NCBI RefSeq assembly: GCF_001889605.1
Contig: NZ_CP018171.1
Span: forward strand, 2,812,501-2,876,500
Length of the DNA stretch: 64,000 nucleotides
Source of the DNA: Aquibium oceanicum
GTDB lineage: Bacteria; Pseudomonadota; Alphaproteobacteria; Rhizobiales; Rhizobiaceae
Direction of reading: 5' to 3'
Below, one piece after another: positions 28,176 to 37,385 of the stretch; the first letter of the stretch is position 1; the number at the start of each line of letters is the position of its first letter. The translations under genes were made by a program, and so were the position numbers. The notes under the pieces were generated by a model. The model was given only the letters and a program-made list of their open reading frames with translations. It was not told the origin of the DNA and ran no database searches.

Positions 28176-28203
28176 CGTCCCGGCGAAGTGACGGCGGCAG
28201 CCG

Positions 28204-28228
28204 CCGGTGCCCTGATATCCGGCACCGG
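28204..28228. terminator. Hairpin between convergent pyrG and the orphan membrane gene
   Basis: Arms CCGGTGCC (28204-28211) and GGCACCGG (28221-28228) with a nine-base loop, placed between two convergent genes. No T-run is seen on either side, so it is only a candidate bidirectional terminator. Confidence 0.45.
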
Positions 28229-28244
28229 CCGCGGGCGTCGGCCG

Positions 28245-29081
28245 CTATTCCAACCGGATGCTGATCGCCTCGAGCAGGAACGTGTTGCCGGTCTCCTCGG
28301 GATCCGGCAAGATGCCGATGAAGTCGCCTAGATAATTGACCGCCGGCGGGACCTGGTAGGTGAAGGATGCACGATTAGCATCGGCGCCGACATCGAGCTT
28401 CTTCCATCCGCTGTTTCCCACTTCGTTCGTGGAATAAGCGACCCAGATCGTGCCTGGCTTGTCAGCCGTGCCGAGGATGGTGATTGTCGCTGATTTGCCG
28501 GAGGCTTGCAGTTCGATCTCGTGCGGAAGCGCAAGGGAAACTCCAGTGGTCCTGCCCGTCGGCACAGCACCTTCAAGATAGCCGGACAACGACAGGGCGG
28601 TTTCCTCCCGGCCGACCGAAAGGCCTTCGGGGACGATTATCGTCCCCTGCGGAAAATCCCCGGCGGTCATGAGGTAGTCGCCCTCCGCCGTTGACGTGAA
28701 ACTTGCTTCCGGTATGGCGTTTTCGACTTGGTAGAGCCACCAGGAGGCCGTGGCCGTACCGAGGATGAGGATCGCCGCCAGGCCGGCGAATAACACCGAT
28801 GCCCGCCCGGGTACGCGCCGCTCTCGGCGCGGGCGCTCCGCCTCCGGGGCATCGTGCTCGGGACCCGCCATTTCTTCGGGGACATCCGGGGCATGCTCCC
28901 TTTCGAGATCGGCGATGACTTCCTCCAGAATCGCGATGTGTTCGGGAGAATTCTCGGTGATGGTCTTGCGAGCACGGGCATAGATTGCATGGCGGTATCG
29001 GGGGGCTTGGTCAGGCAGGCGCCGCAACGCCGTCTCGATACTGTTGCGAATGACCGAATCAGGAGTGCCAGGAATGTTCAT
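28245..29081 (-). CDS. Single-pass membrane protein of unknown function
   Basis: A 278-residue protein I do not recognise. Residues 1-75 are charged and helical (VIRNSIETALRRLPDQAPRY, ILEEVIADLEREH), followed by an acidic/basic linker, one membrane helix near 95-115 (VLFAGLAAILILGTATASWW) and a beta-rich C-terminal part, GDFPQGTIIVPEGLS to TFLLEAISIRLE. The positive-inside rule (RRERRVPGR before the helix) puts the C-terminal domain in the periplasm. The layout resembles anti-sigma or envelope-sensor proteins but no signature motif is present. The ATG at 29081 has an AAGGAAAC site; the frame is open upstream without reason to use it. It diverges from the subtilase gene, which may be its partner. 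Confidence 0.7.
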   Translation of the reverse strand: MNIPGTPDSVIRNSIETALRRLPDQAPRYRHAIYARARKTITENSPEHIAILEEVIADLEREHAPDVPEEMAGPEHDAPEAERPRRERRVPGRASVLFAGLAAILILGTATASWWLYQVENAIPEASFTSTAEGDYLMTAGDFPQGTIIVPEGLSVGREETALSLSGYLEGAVPTGRTTGVSLALPHEIELQASGKSATITILGTADKPGTIWVAYSTNEVGNSGWKKLDVGADANRASFTYQVPPAVNYLGDFIGILPDPEETGNTFLLEAISIRLE

Positions 29082-29415
29082 CGTTTCCTTCGAGCCATTC
29101 CGGTTTACGTTTCGTCCACTCTTTCCGCCTTTGCATAAATTGCACCGAAAAGCGCGCGGGCAAGGTTCTAATGGTGCGAATCGGGGATCTTCCTTGCGAG
29201 TCGACGTTGTGGCCTCCGGCTGCAACCGTAGGTGAGGCATTAAGATTCATTTTTGCAATCAATAATAGGGCTTCTCGATCCCGCGGCTCAACTGATGTTA
29301 TCCTTAATCGCCTTCAACACTTTGCGAATGTACCCCGTCCCCACATAATTCCTTGTTAATTTTGGCGCGCTTCTGATAACTTCCTCTGGGGCAAGATTGA
29401 TAGAGGAGGTGGGAG
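29082..29415. other. Divergent promoter region, orphan membrane gene and subtilase
   Basis: These 334 bases contain no supported gene. The half next to the subtilase is AT-richer than the surroundings. TTGTTA (29354-29359) and TGATAA (29375-29380), 15 bases apart, are a weak promoter-like pair. A very strong ribosome-binding site, GAGGAGGT at 29403-29410, sits five bases before the subtilase ATG, suggesting high expression. Confidence 0.4.
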
Positions 29416-32400
29416 ATGCTATTTTCAATAGTATCGAAGACCCTGAGGCGCACGCTGGCTGCGGCGCTGTTGATGACAACGGCCAGCGGGTTCGCATTAT
29501 CGGCCGAGTCAGGGCTTTCAAGCGCTGCGATGGGCAAGCTGGTCGAAGCCGACCAGGTTCTCGCAAAAATTTCGGAAAACAGCGGCAAGGTTCGGGTAAT
29601 TGTCGAGTTCGGCATGCCCCAGGCTGCCGGAGCGTCCGCAAGCGCTGCGGCGGATGACGAGGCGGTTACCTCGGCCGTGCATCAGAAGCAGGACGAGATC
29701 CTGGGCCGCGTGTTCGCGGCGCAGGGTGGCCTGTCCGGCGCGATGGCTTCGGACGACCTCGGCATCAAGAGAATGGACTTCTCGCCGATGTTCGCGGCAA
29801 CCGTCGACGAGGCTACGCTGGAGAAGCTCGCCGCCGACCCGGCGGTGGTACGCATTCACGACGATGCGCTCGCCAAGCCGGATTTGCTGCAGTCGCTTCC
29901 GCTGATCGGCATGCCGAACGCCTACGCGGCCGGCGCGACCGGCAGCGGCTGGTATGTGGCCGTGCTCGACACGGGTGCGCGCCGGTCGCACGAATTCCTG
30001 ATCTCGAGCGTCGGCTCGGCGGCGTGCTACAGCACGAACAACTCAAGCTATCCGTCTTTCAGCTACTGCCCCGGCGGTGTGGGCGCTTCGACGGACATCA
30101 ACTCAGCGCTGGACTGCGACCCGGCGACGGTCTACGGGTGCGGCCACGGTACCCACGTTTCGGGCACCGCAGCTGGCTTCAACACCAGCCAGAGTTCTGG
30201 AGAGCCTACGAACGGCGTGGCCCGCAACGGCAAGCTGATTACCATCAACGTCTTCTCTCGGTTCACGACCTCCTCGAGCTGTGGCTCGAGCATCCGGTCC
30301 AACGGCTGCGTGCTGGCCTACACCTCCGACCAGATCAAGGGTCTGGAGCGTGTGTATGCGCTGCGCAACACCTACAAGATCGCCTCGGTGAACATGAGCC
30401 TTGGCGGCGGACAATATTTCTCCGCCTGCGATACGCAACCACATAAGCCGATCATCGACCAGTTGCGCGCCGCTGGCATCGCCACCGTGATCGCCGCGGG
30501 CAACAGCGGCTACAACACCAGCGTCGGCGCCCCCGGCTGTATCTCGAGCGCGATCACGGTCGCGTCCTCGACCAAGTCGGACGTGCGTTCCTCGTTCTCG
30601 AACTGGGGCTCCCTGATCGACGTGGTGGCTCCCGGTTCCTCGATCCTGGCGTCCTATGTAAGCGGATCGAGCAACTCTTTTTATAGCTCCCTGAGCGGCA
30701 CCTCGATGGCCTCTCCGCACGTCGCGGGTATCTTCGCGGCGCTGAAGTCCGCCAAGCCCACCGCCACGGTCACGCAGATCGAGACGGCTTTGGAAGCCAC
30801 GGGCGTCAACATCTCCTCGTCGGGCACGACGAAGCCCCGCGTGAAGGTAGACAGCGCCCTGACGTATCTGGGCGGCGGTGCCACGGCCAAAGCGGTGATG
30901 ACCTCGCCGACGCCGGGCTCGACGCTCGGTTCTTCGGCGACGTTCGTGTGGACCGCCGGTACCGGCGTTTCGCAGTACTGGCTCTACGTCGGGTCAACCG
31001 GCGCGGGCTCGACCAACATCTACCAGGCCAGCCAGGGCACGAGTAAGTCGAAGACCGTGACGGGGCTTCCCTCCACGGGCACGATCTACGTGCGCCTGTG
31101 GTCGCTGTTTAGCGGCACGGGCTGGCAGTACAACGACTACACCTACAAGACCGGCGGCGGCGTGAAAGCCGTCATGACCTCGCCGACGCCGGGCTCCACG
31201 CTCGGTTCCTCGGCGACGTTCGTGTGGACCGCGGGTACGAACGTCAACTCGTACTGGCTCTATGTCGGTTCCACCGGCGTGGGTTCGTACAACATCCTGA
31301 ACTCCAGCAACGGTACGAGCACGACGCGTACGGTGACGGGTTTGCCGTCCACGGGCACGATCTACGTGCGGCTGTGGTCGCTGATTTCCGGCGCCTGGCA
31401 GTCCAACGACTACACCTACAAGACCGGCGGCGGCGTCAAGGCGGTCATGACCTCCCCGACACCGGGTTCCACCCTCGGTTCCTCGGCGACGTTCGTGTGG
31501 ACCACGGGTACGAACGTCAACTCGTACTGGCTTTATGTCGGTTCCAACGGCGTAGGTTCGTACAACATCCTGAACTCCAGCAACGGTACGAGCACGACGC
31601 GTACGGTGTCTGGCCTGCCGTCCACGGGCACGATCTACGTGCGGCTGTGGTCGCTGATTTCCGGCGCCTGGCAGTCCAACGACTACACCTACAAGGCCGG
31701 CGGCGCCGTCAAGGCCGTCATGACCTCTCCGACGCCGGGCTCCACCCTCGGCTCCTCGGCGACGTTCATGTGGACGACGGGTAGCGGCGTTAGCTCCTAC
31801 TGGCTCTATGTCGGCTCCACCGGTGCGGGTTCGTACAACATCCTGAACTCCAGCAACGGTACGAGCACGACGCGTACGGTGACGGGTCTGCCGTCCACGG
31901 GCACGATCTATGTGCGCCTGTGGTCGCTGATCACCGGCACCGGCTGGCAGTACAACGACTACACCTACAAGGCCGGCGGTGCGGTCAAGGCCGTCATGAC
32001 CTCTCCGACGCCGGGCTCCACCCTCGGCTCCTCGGCGACGTTCATGTGGACGACGGGTAGCGGCGTTAGCTCCTACTGGCTCTATGTCGGCTCCACCGGT
32101 GCGGGTTCGTACAACATCCTGAACTCCAGCAACGGTACGAGCACGACGCGTACGGTGACGGGTCTGCCGTCCACGGGCACGATCTATGTGCGCCTGTGGT
32201 CGCTGATCACCGGCACCGGCTGGCAGTACAACGACTACACCTACAAGGCCGGCGGCGGCGGGACGAAGTCCGTCCTTCTCTCACCGGCGAACGGAAGCAA
32301 ACTGGCGACCTCTCAGAAGTTTACGTGGTCGGCGGTCAGTGGTGCTTCGCAGTACTGGATCTACTTCGGTTCGACCGTCGGTGGACAAAATTACTATAGC

Positions 32401-32613
32401 GCCACGCAGGGTACGACGACCACGAACACGTTCAACTTCAACAACTTCAACGGCCAGGCCATCTATATGCGGCTCTGGACGCTGTACAACGGAACGTGGG
32501 CATACAACGACTACAACTTCGTTGCACCTGGCGGGACGACGGGATCATCGGTATCCTCAGCGAACGGAACACCATCGGTATCCGCAGCCTTGACGCAGAG
32601 TTCGCTTCAGTAG
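29416..32613 (+). CDS. Secreted subtilisin-like serine protease (S8) with six C-terminal repeats
   Basis: A 1065-residue protease. A signal peptide covers about residues 1-30 (RTLAAALLMTTASGFALSAE). An inhibitor-like propeptide follows (VRVIVEFGMPQ to AADPAVVRIHDD, about 57-155). The catalytic triad is visible: D185 in VAVLDTGARRSHEF, H244 in GCGHGTHVSG and S430 in LSGTSMASPHVAG; the oxyanion Asn lies in VIAAGNSG. Paired cysteines suggest disulfides. From residue 492 six repeats of 91-93 residues begin VMTSPTPGSTLG and end W.YNDYTYK; the sixth (from 951) is divergent. The repeats look like beta-sandwich binding modules seen in secreted bacterial proteins. There is no autotransporter barrel, so release is by another route. 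The tail is Ser/Thr-rich. Confidence 0.92.
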   Translation: MLFSIVSKTLRRTLAAALLMTTASGFALSAESGLSSAAMGKLVEADQVLAKISENSGKVRVIVEFGMPQAAGASASAAADDEAVTSAVHQKQDEILGRVFAAQGGLSGAMASDDLGIKRMDFSPMFAATVDEATLEKLAADPAVVRIHDDALAKPDLLQSLPLIGMPNAYAAGATGSGWYVAVLDTGARRSHEFLISSVGSAACYSTNNSSYPSFSYCPGGVGASTDINSALDCDPATVYGCGHGTHVSGTAAGFNTSQSSGEPTNGVARNGKLITINVFSRFTTSSSCGSSIRSNGCVLAYTSDQIKGLERVYALRNTYKIASVNMSLGGGQYFSACDTQPHKPIIDQLRAAGIATVIAAGNSGYNTSVGAPGCISSAITVASSTKSDVRSSFSNWGSLIDVVAPGSSILASYVSGSSNSFYSSLSGTSMASPHVAGIFAALKSAKPTATVTQIETALEATGVNISSSGTTKPRVKVDSALTYLGGGATAKAVMTSPTPGSTLGSSATFVWTAGTGVSQYWLYVGSTGAGSTNIYQASQGTSKSKTVTGLPSTGTIYVRLWSLFSGTGWQYNDYTYKTGGGVKAVMTSPTPGSTLGSSATFVWTAGTNVNSYWLYVGSTGVGSYNILNSSNGTSTTRTVTGLPSTGTIYVRLWSLISGAWQSNDYTYKTGGGVKAVMTSPTPGSTLGSSATFVWTTGTNVNSYWLYVGSNGVGSYNILNSSNGTSTTRTVSGLPSTGTIYVRLWSLISGAWQSNDYTYKAGGAVKAVMTSPTPGSTLGSSATFMWTTGSGVSSYWLYVGSTGAGSYNILNSSNGTSTTRTVTGLPSTGTIYVRLWSLITGTGWQYNDYTYKAGGAVKAVMTSPTPGSTLGSSATFMWTTGSGVSSYWLYVGSTGAGSYNILNSSNGTSTTRTVTGLPSTGTIYVRLWSLITGTGWQYNDYTYKAGGGGTKSVLLSPANGSKLATSQKFTWSAVSGASQYWIYFGSTVGGQNYYSATQGTTTTNTFNFNNFNGQAIYMRLWTLYNGTWAYNDYNFVAPGGTTGSSVSSANGTPSVSAALTQSSLQ
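30889..32540 (+). repeat. Six tandem 273-279 base coding repeats
   Basis: Units start at 30889, 31165, 31438, 31711, 31987 and 32266. Each begins with an AAA/AAG codon followed by a GCN-GTN-ATG-ACC stretch and encodes YWLYVGS, TVTGLPSTGTIYVRLWSL and YNDYTYK. The units at 31711 and 31987 read identically over about 270 bases, while the first and last are diverged. All lie in frame, so copy-number change by recombination would keep the protein open. Confidence 0.9.
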
Positions 32614-32993
32614 CTCGACTGCAACCGTACCAACTCGACGCGATGCGGCGGCCACTCCGGTGGCCGCCGTTTCCTTTCCAGTTACCTTCCCGAAGCGTGC
32701 TTTCGGACCGGTTCTCGCTCTCCGCGCGATGCGCGGCATCGACCGCACTTGGAGTTTGGGGCCGGGCCTGTTTCCAGGCGTCCAGCCCGCGAAGTTGTCC
32801 CCGCTTTCTGGACAAGCGACGTCTTGTCACAATATCGCCCCGTTCTCGCCACAAGAGCTTTACAGGCTGCTAAACAATTTCGGTCTATGGATTACGTGCC
32901 GGTCATGGCGACTTGGGGGGTTCCCATCCGGCGCGTTGCTGTCTTAGGTTCGCGCCTGACAGCGTCTTGCAATGAGGGACTTCGGGGACGCCA
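32614..32993. other. Intergenic region between subtilase and rlpA
   Basis: About 380 bases with a terminator at 32646-32669 and the promoter region of rlpA. Short open frames here have no recognisable protein content. No tRNA, repeat or regulatory RNA is apparent. Confidence 0.4.
32646..32669 (+). terminator. Terminator of the subtilase gene
   Basis: A ten-base stem, CGGCGGCCAC and GTGGCCGCCG, with loop TCCG, followed by TTTCCTTTCC. It lies 32 bases after the stop. Confidence 0.8.
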
Positions 32994-34241
32994 ATGATGC
33001 AGAGACGGACGACCAGGCGCGTACTTCGCGCGACGTCCCTGACATGTGTTGCGATGGCGGGTGTGGTGCTCACCTCCTGTGCCTCCCAGCCGACTCCGAA
33101 GGCCAAGCTAGCCAAGTCGAAGGAATACTTCGCCGAATCCGAGTACGGCGTGAAGGCGAGCCCCCGGGTGACGTCCACGAAGGCATTGCTGCCGCGCGGC
33201 GGCGGTCGCGACCAGATCGGCAAGCCCTACAAGGTCAAGGGCAAGTGGTACAAGCCGAAGGAAGATCCGGATTACGTGAAGGTTGGCAGGGCGTCCTGGT
33301 ACGGCGACGCGTTCCACGGCCGGCTCACCGCCAATGGTGAAATATACGACATGACGCACCTGACGGCCGCGCATCCGACGATGCCGTTGCCGAGCTATGC
33401 GCGGGTCACCAATACGAAGAACGGCAACTCCGTCATCGTGCGCGTCAACGACCGCGGCCCGTTCGCCAACGACAGAATCATCGACCTTTCCAAGCGCGCA
33501 GCCGACCTGCTTGACTACACGCATTCCGGCATCGCACAGGTGAAGGTCGAATATGTCGGACGGGCGCCGCTGCACGGCCAGGATGACCGTTTCCTGATGG
33601 CCTCCTACAGGCCGGGCGGTGCGGATCCGGTTCCGGGCGGAGAGATCGCCACCGGCGTGATGATCGCAATGAACGGTCCCACACCCACCGCCCCATTGCC
33701 GACCACCTCCGTGGCCTTCGCCGGATCGCTCGGCACCCCGCCGGCTCAAACGACGCTGGCGCAGCCGGCGCTGGCCACCGCCAATCCATTGCTGCCGGCC
33801 GTCGATGCGGCTGATCCGTCACTGCCGTCGGTCGGTCCCGCAGTTCCCGAACGTCCCGCGTACGCCGGCGACCTGCCCGTCAGGATGGCCTCGCTGTCCT
33901 ATGCCGAAGAACGGGTAAGCCGTGCCAACGAACCGTTCGGCGCGTTCGCCACCGGCATGACACCGGCGCAGATCGTCGCGTCGTGGGAGCGAGGGCAGGG
34001 GGGTGCTGTCGCGGCGGGCGGTGAGTACCTTGCCATCGGCACCTATGCCGATCGCGCCGAAGCGGATGCGATTGCAGGTGTCCTGTCGGAATTCGGCCGG
34101 CCAGAGATCGTCGCCGAACCGTCAGATGGCGCGGTCTGGTACACCGTCAACCTCCATGCCGACAGCCGCGAACCGCTCGACCGGATGCTGTCGCTTGCCT
34201 GGGCGTCCGGCGCCGCCGATGCCATCCCGGTCCGCGACTGA
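32994..34241 (+). CDS. rlpA: Septal ring lytic transglycosylase RlpA-like lipoprotein
   Basis: A 415-residue protein. The N-terminus is a lipoprotein signal (VAMAGVVLTSCAS; the lipobox Cys is near residue 28). The double-psi beta-barrel follows around residues 95-190: GRASWYGDAFHGRLTANGE, MTHLTAAHPTMPLPSYARVTN and VIVRVNDRGPFANDRIIDLS. A long Pro/Ala-rich linker leads to a C-terminal SPOR-like domain (EYLAIGTYADRAEADAIAGV, VWYTVNL). SPOR domains bind denuded glycan at division septa, and RlpA enzymes cleave it there. The gene starts ATGATG at 32994; either ATG could serve. dacC follows after 135 bases, consistent with a cell-wall cluster. Confidence 0.88.
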   Translation: MMQRRTTRRVLRATSLTCVAMAGVVLTSCASQPTPKAKLAKSKEYFAESEYGVKASPRVTSTKALLPRGGGRDQIGKPYKVKGKWYKPKEDPDYVKVGRASWYGDAFHGRLTANGEIYDMTHLTAAHPTMPLPSYARVTNTKNGNSVIVRVNDRGPFANDRIIDLSKRAADLLDYTHSGIAQVKVEYVGRAPLHGQDDRFLMASYRPGGADPVPGGEIATGVMIAMNGPTPTAPLPTTSVAFAGSLGTPPAQTTLAQPALATANPLLPAVDAADPSLPSVGPAVPERPAYAGDLPVRMASLSYAEERVSRANEPFGAFATGMTPAQIVASWERGQGGAVAAGGEYLAIGTYADRAEADAIAGVLSEFGRPEIVAEPSDGAVWYTVNLHADSREPLDRMLSLAWASGAADAIPVRD

Positions 34242-34376
34242 GCAGACCTCGATTGCGGTCGCCGCGATGAGACGTTGATTCCCCTTCCGCGACCTTGCTA
34301 GGTTGGACAATGATGAATGGGCCGGCTGCCGGTCCGTCATCGCGTGTCTGATCGTCCAAGTCACAGGATCGCGTAC

Positions 34377-35534
34377 ATGCCCCTTCTCCTGAAGGCGATC
34401 GCAGCCTTCGCCGCTATGGCTCTGCTGTCTTGCGCACCCGCGCGCGCGCAACTGTTCGAGACGCGGGCCGAGCAGGCCTTCGTGATCGACGCCGAGACGG
34501 GCACGATCCTGTTTGCCAAGGATCCGGACAAGCTGATACCGCCAGCCTCGCTCGCCAAGCTGATGACGATGGAAGTCGTCTTCCACGCGCTGAAGACCGG
34601 CCGTCTGTCACTGGACGACCAGTTTCTGGTCAGCGAGAATGCCTGGCGCACTGGCGGAGCGCCATCGGGCACGTCCACCATGTTCGCGGAGCTGAAATCA
34701 TCCATTCCGCTCAGGGACCTGATCCAGGGCGTCATCGTTCAGTCAGCAAATGACGGCTGTATCGTCATCGCGGAGGGGATGGCCGGGTCGGAGGCGAACT
34801 TCGCCCAGCTCATGACCGAGCGCGCGCGTCAGATCGGCCTCAGCAAATCGGTTTTCAAGACCGCGACGGGACTTCCGGCGGAAGGCCAGGTGGTCACGGT
34901 TCGGGAGCTGGCAATGCTCGGGCTGCACATCTGGCGAGAATACCCCGAGTTCTACAAGTACTACTCGCAGCCGGATTTCACCTGGAACGGCATCCGGCAG
35001 TCGAACCGCAATCCGCTGCTCAAGATGGACATCGGGGCGGATGGCATGAAGACGGGCTACACGGAAGAGTCCGGCTACGGCATCGTGGGCTCCGTGGAGC
35101 GCGACGGGCGCCGGCTCTTCGCCGCGCTGAGCGGCATGTCCAGCGAAGCCGTCCGCGCCGAAGAGGCCAGGAAAATCCTCGATTGGGGCATGCGGGCCTT
35201 CGACAAGCTGGAGATTTTCGGCGCGGACGAAGTGGTCGGCGAAGCCAAGCTCTATGGCGGTGCCAAGGGCGGCGTGGAACTCAAGGCGAAGCAGCCGATC
35301 GCGATATTCGTACCCATCACCAATCGCGACCGGTTGATCGCGAGGATCGTCTATGAGGGGCCGGTCGAGGCGCCGGTGGAGGAGGGGACGCCGGTCGGCG
35401 CCCTGAAAGTCTGGATCGGCGAGACGCTGAGCCAGGAGACGCCGCTCTACGCCGCCGAAAGCGTGGGCACGGGACCGCTCTACAGCCGCGCGATCGACGC
35501 CGTCGAGGAACTCATGGTCGGCTGGCTGCGCTGA
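34377..35534 (+). CDS. dacC: D-alanyl-D-alanine carboxypeptidase (DacC/PBP5 type, S11)
   Basis: A 385-residue penicillin-binding protein with signal peptide ([22 protein letters not shown]). The active-site triad of motifs is complete: S58-x-x-K in [11 protein letters not shown] in QSANDGC and KTG in [13 protein letters not shown]-terminal beta-rich PBP5 domain follows ([16 protein letters not shown] to [10 protein letters not shown]), ending in an amphipathic helix that usually anchors to the inner membrane. It trims the terminal D-Ala from peptidoglycan stem peptides. The frame is open from 34317, but ATG 34377 gives the signal peptide. Confidence 0.93.
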   Translation: MPLLLKAIAAFAAMALLSCAPARAQLFETRAEQAFVIDAETGTILFAKDPDKLIPPASLAKLMTMEVVFHALKTGRLSLDDQFLVSENAWRTGGAPSGTSTMFAELKSSIPLRDLIQGVIVQSANDGCIVIAEGMAGSEANFAQLMTERARQIGLSKSVFKTATGLPAEGQVVTVRELAMLGLHIWREYPEFYKYYSQPDFTWNGIRQSNRNPLLKMDIGADGMKTGYTEESGYGIVGSVERDGRRLFAALSGMSSEAVRAEEARKILDWGMRAFDKLEIFGADEVVGEAKLYGGAKGGVELKAKQPIAIFVPITNRDRLIARIVYEGPVEAPVEEGTPVGALKVWIGETLSQETPLYAAESVGTGPLYSRAIDAVEELMVGWLR

Positions 35535-35607
35535 ACCGTGCCGGCGTGGACCTTCGGCCCCAGCGGGACTATGTAGACGGCATGGCTTGGTGCCGAGGGA
35601 TCGCCGT

Positions 35608-36267
35608 TTGCAACGCGGACTGTTCATAAGTTTCGAAGGCGGCGAAGGCGCGGGGAAGTCGACGCAGATCCGCCGCCTCGCCGAGGGGCTGCGCGCCCGG
35701 GGCTTCGACGTCGTCGTCACGCGGGAACCAGGCGGCTCGCCGGGCGCCGAGGCCGTACGCCACGTTCTCCTGTCGGGCGCGGCCGAGCCGTTCGGGTCGA
35801 AGATGGAAGCCGTGTTGTTCGCCGCCGCACGCTCCGACCACGTCGAGCAGGTCATCCGCCCCGCCGTCGAGCGCGGCGCCGTGGTGCTGAGCGATCGTTT
35901 CCTCGATTCCTCCCGCGTCTACCAGGGCGTCACCGGCGGTATCGATGGCGGCTTCATGCAGGCGCTCGAGCGGGTCGCGATCAATGGCATGATGTCCGAC
36001 CTCACTCTAATATTAGACCTCGACCCGGCGGAAGGCCTGCGGCGGGCAGCCGAGCGTCGGGGCGACGAGACGGCCGACCGCTTCGAAAAGGAGACGCTGG
36101 CGATCCACGAACGGCGGCGGGAGGCGTTCCTCGATATCGCGCATCTCGAACCGGAACGCTGCGTCGTCGTCGATGCCGCGCGAAGCGAGGAGGAGGTCGC
36201 CGGGCGCATCGCAGCGGCGGTCGATGCCCTCATCGAAGGGCGTCAGGAAAAGGAAGCCGCCGAATGA
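35608..36267 (+). CDS. tmk: Thymidylate kinase
   Basis: A 219-residue P-loop kinase: [18 protein letters not shown] at the N-terminus, [25 protein letters not shown] and the LID segment [13 protein letters not shown]. It phosphorylates dTMP to dTDP. I place the start at TTG 35608 ([11 protein letters not shown]), which has a GAGGGA site eight bases upstream; TTG 35587 and GTG 35590 are possible alternatives, and there is no suitable ATG. The stop overlaps the holB ATG (ATGA). Confidence 0.92.
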   Translation: MQRGLFISFEGGEGAGKSTQIRRLAEGLRARGFDVVVTREPGGSPGAEAVRHVLLSGAAEPFGSKMEAVLFAAARSDHVEQVIRPAVERGAVVLSDRFLDSSRVYQGVTGGIDGGFMQALERVAINGMMSDLTLILDLDPAEGLRRAAERRGDETADRFEKETLAIHERRREAFLDIAHLEPERCVVVDAARSEEEVAGRIAAAVDALIEGRQEKEAAE

Positions 36268-37328
36268 TTTTCGAGAGGATGGCGCCGGAACAATTCGACA
36301 CCCTGGCCGAGGTTCCGGAGCCGGCGGAAAACCCGGTGCTCGCCGGCCATGAGGCACAGGCGTCGCAACTCGCTTCCGCCTACCGGTCCGGGAAGCTCCA
36401 TCACGGGTTGATCCTTTCGGGGCCGCGTGGCGTCGGCAAGGCGACTTTCGCCTTCCATCTCGCCCATCACATGCTGAAACATCCCGACCGCACAAGGGCG
36501 CCCGAGCGCTTGGCCGTGCCCGACCCTGCTTCCTCGCTGTTTCGCATGATCGCCGGCGGCAGCCATCCCGGTGTGCTCTATCTGACGCGGCCCGTGAACG
36601 AGAAGACCAAGGCCTTTCGGGGAGCGGTTACGGTGGAGGAGATCCGCAGGGTCAATCGCTTCCTGTCGATGACCGCACACGACGGCGGCTACCGCATCGT
36701 CATCATTGATCCGGCTGACGACATGAACACCAACGCCGCCAACGCGCTCCTGAAGAGCCTGGAGGAGCCGCCGGGGCACACCGTCTTCATGCTGATCTCC
36801 CACGCCGCGGGCGGGCTCCTCCCCACGATACGTTCGCGCTGCCAGACGGTGCGATTTCATGGCCTGTCGGCCGACGAGGTCGCGGCGGTGCTCGCGCGTC
36901 TGGGAATGGCCCAGGGAACCGACGCTGGAGCGCTCGCCGCACGCACCGGCGGAAGTATCCGCGAGGCGATCCTGCTCACCGAGTATGGCGGGCTGGAGAT
37001 CGCAGGCGCGATGGAAGGCCTCGTCGGCGCGAAATCGTTCGACACCGCCGCCGCCTGGAAGCTCGCCGACGCCGTCTCGGGGCGCGACCAGTCCATCCAG
37101 TTATCGCTGTTCAACCGGCACGTGCTCGATCATCTCGGCGCGCATGCCTCGGCCGCCGCGCTGGCGGGCGAACTCGGCCGGGCCGAAAAGATATCGGCGA
37201 TGTGGCAGGAGGCGAGCCGCACCATCGGCGAGACAGAGACCTACAATCTCGACAAACGCCAGCACGTCGCTGGCCTGGTCCGGCGCATGCACGAGGTGCT
37301 CGGCGCCGACACGCGCCGGCAGGGATAG
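36264..37328 (+). CDS. holB: DNA polymerase III delta' subunit
   Basis: A 354-residue AAA+ clamp-loader subunit. [21 protein letters not shown] is the P-loop region, [47 protein letters not shown] is the diagnostic central stretch (read in two parts here: [10 protein letters not shown] and [16 protein letters not shown]), and [18 protein letters not shown] is the sensor segment with SRC. The four-Cys zinc module of E. coli HolB is not visible, which is usual in this group. It overlaps tmk by four bases and is followed by metG after 57 bases. Confidence 0.93.
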   Translation: MIFERMAPEQFDTLAEVPEPAENPVLAGHEAQASQLASAYRSGKLHHGLILSGPRGVGKATFAFHLAHHMLKHPDRTRAPERLAVPDPASSLFRMIAGGSHPGVLYLTRPVNEKTKAFRGAVTVEEIRRVNRFLSMTAHDGGYRIVIIDPADDMNTNAANALLKSLEEPPGHTVFMLISHAAGGLLPTIRSRCQTVRFHGLSADEVAAVLARLGMAQGTDAGALAARTGGSIREAILLTEYGGLEIAGAMEGLVGAKSFDTAAAWKLADAVSGRDQSIQLSLFNRHVLDHLGAHASAAALAGELGRAEKISAMWQEASRTIGETETYNLDKRQHVAGLVRRMHEVLGADTRRQG

Positions 37329-37385
37329 AATTCGCCGCCGCGATGCGCTATCTGCTCGGCTCCACCCGCGAAGCCGCCCGGTAAG

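Noticed and set aside
30889-32540. CRISPR-like array
   Set aside because: The periodicity of 273-279 bases lies within a coding frame with similar units and no unique spacers, so it is a protein repeat.
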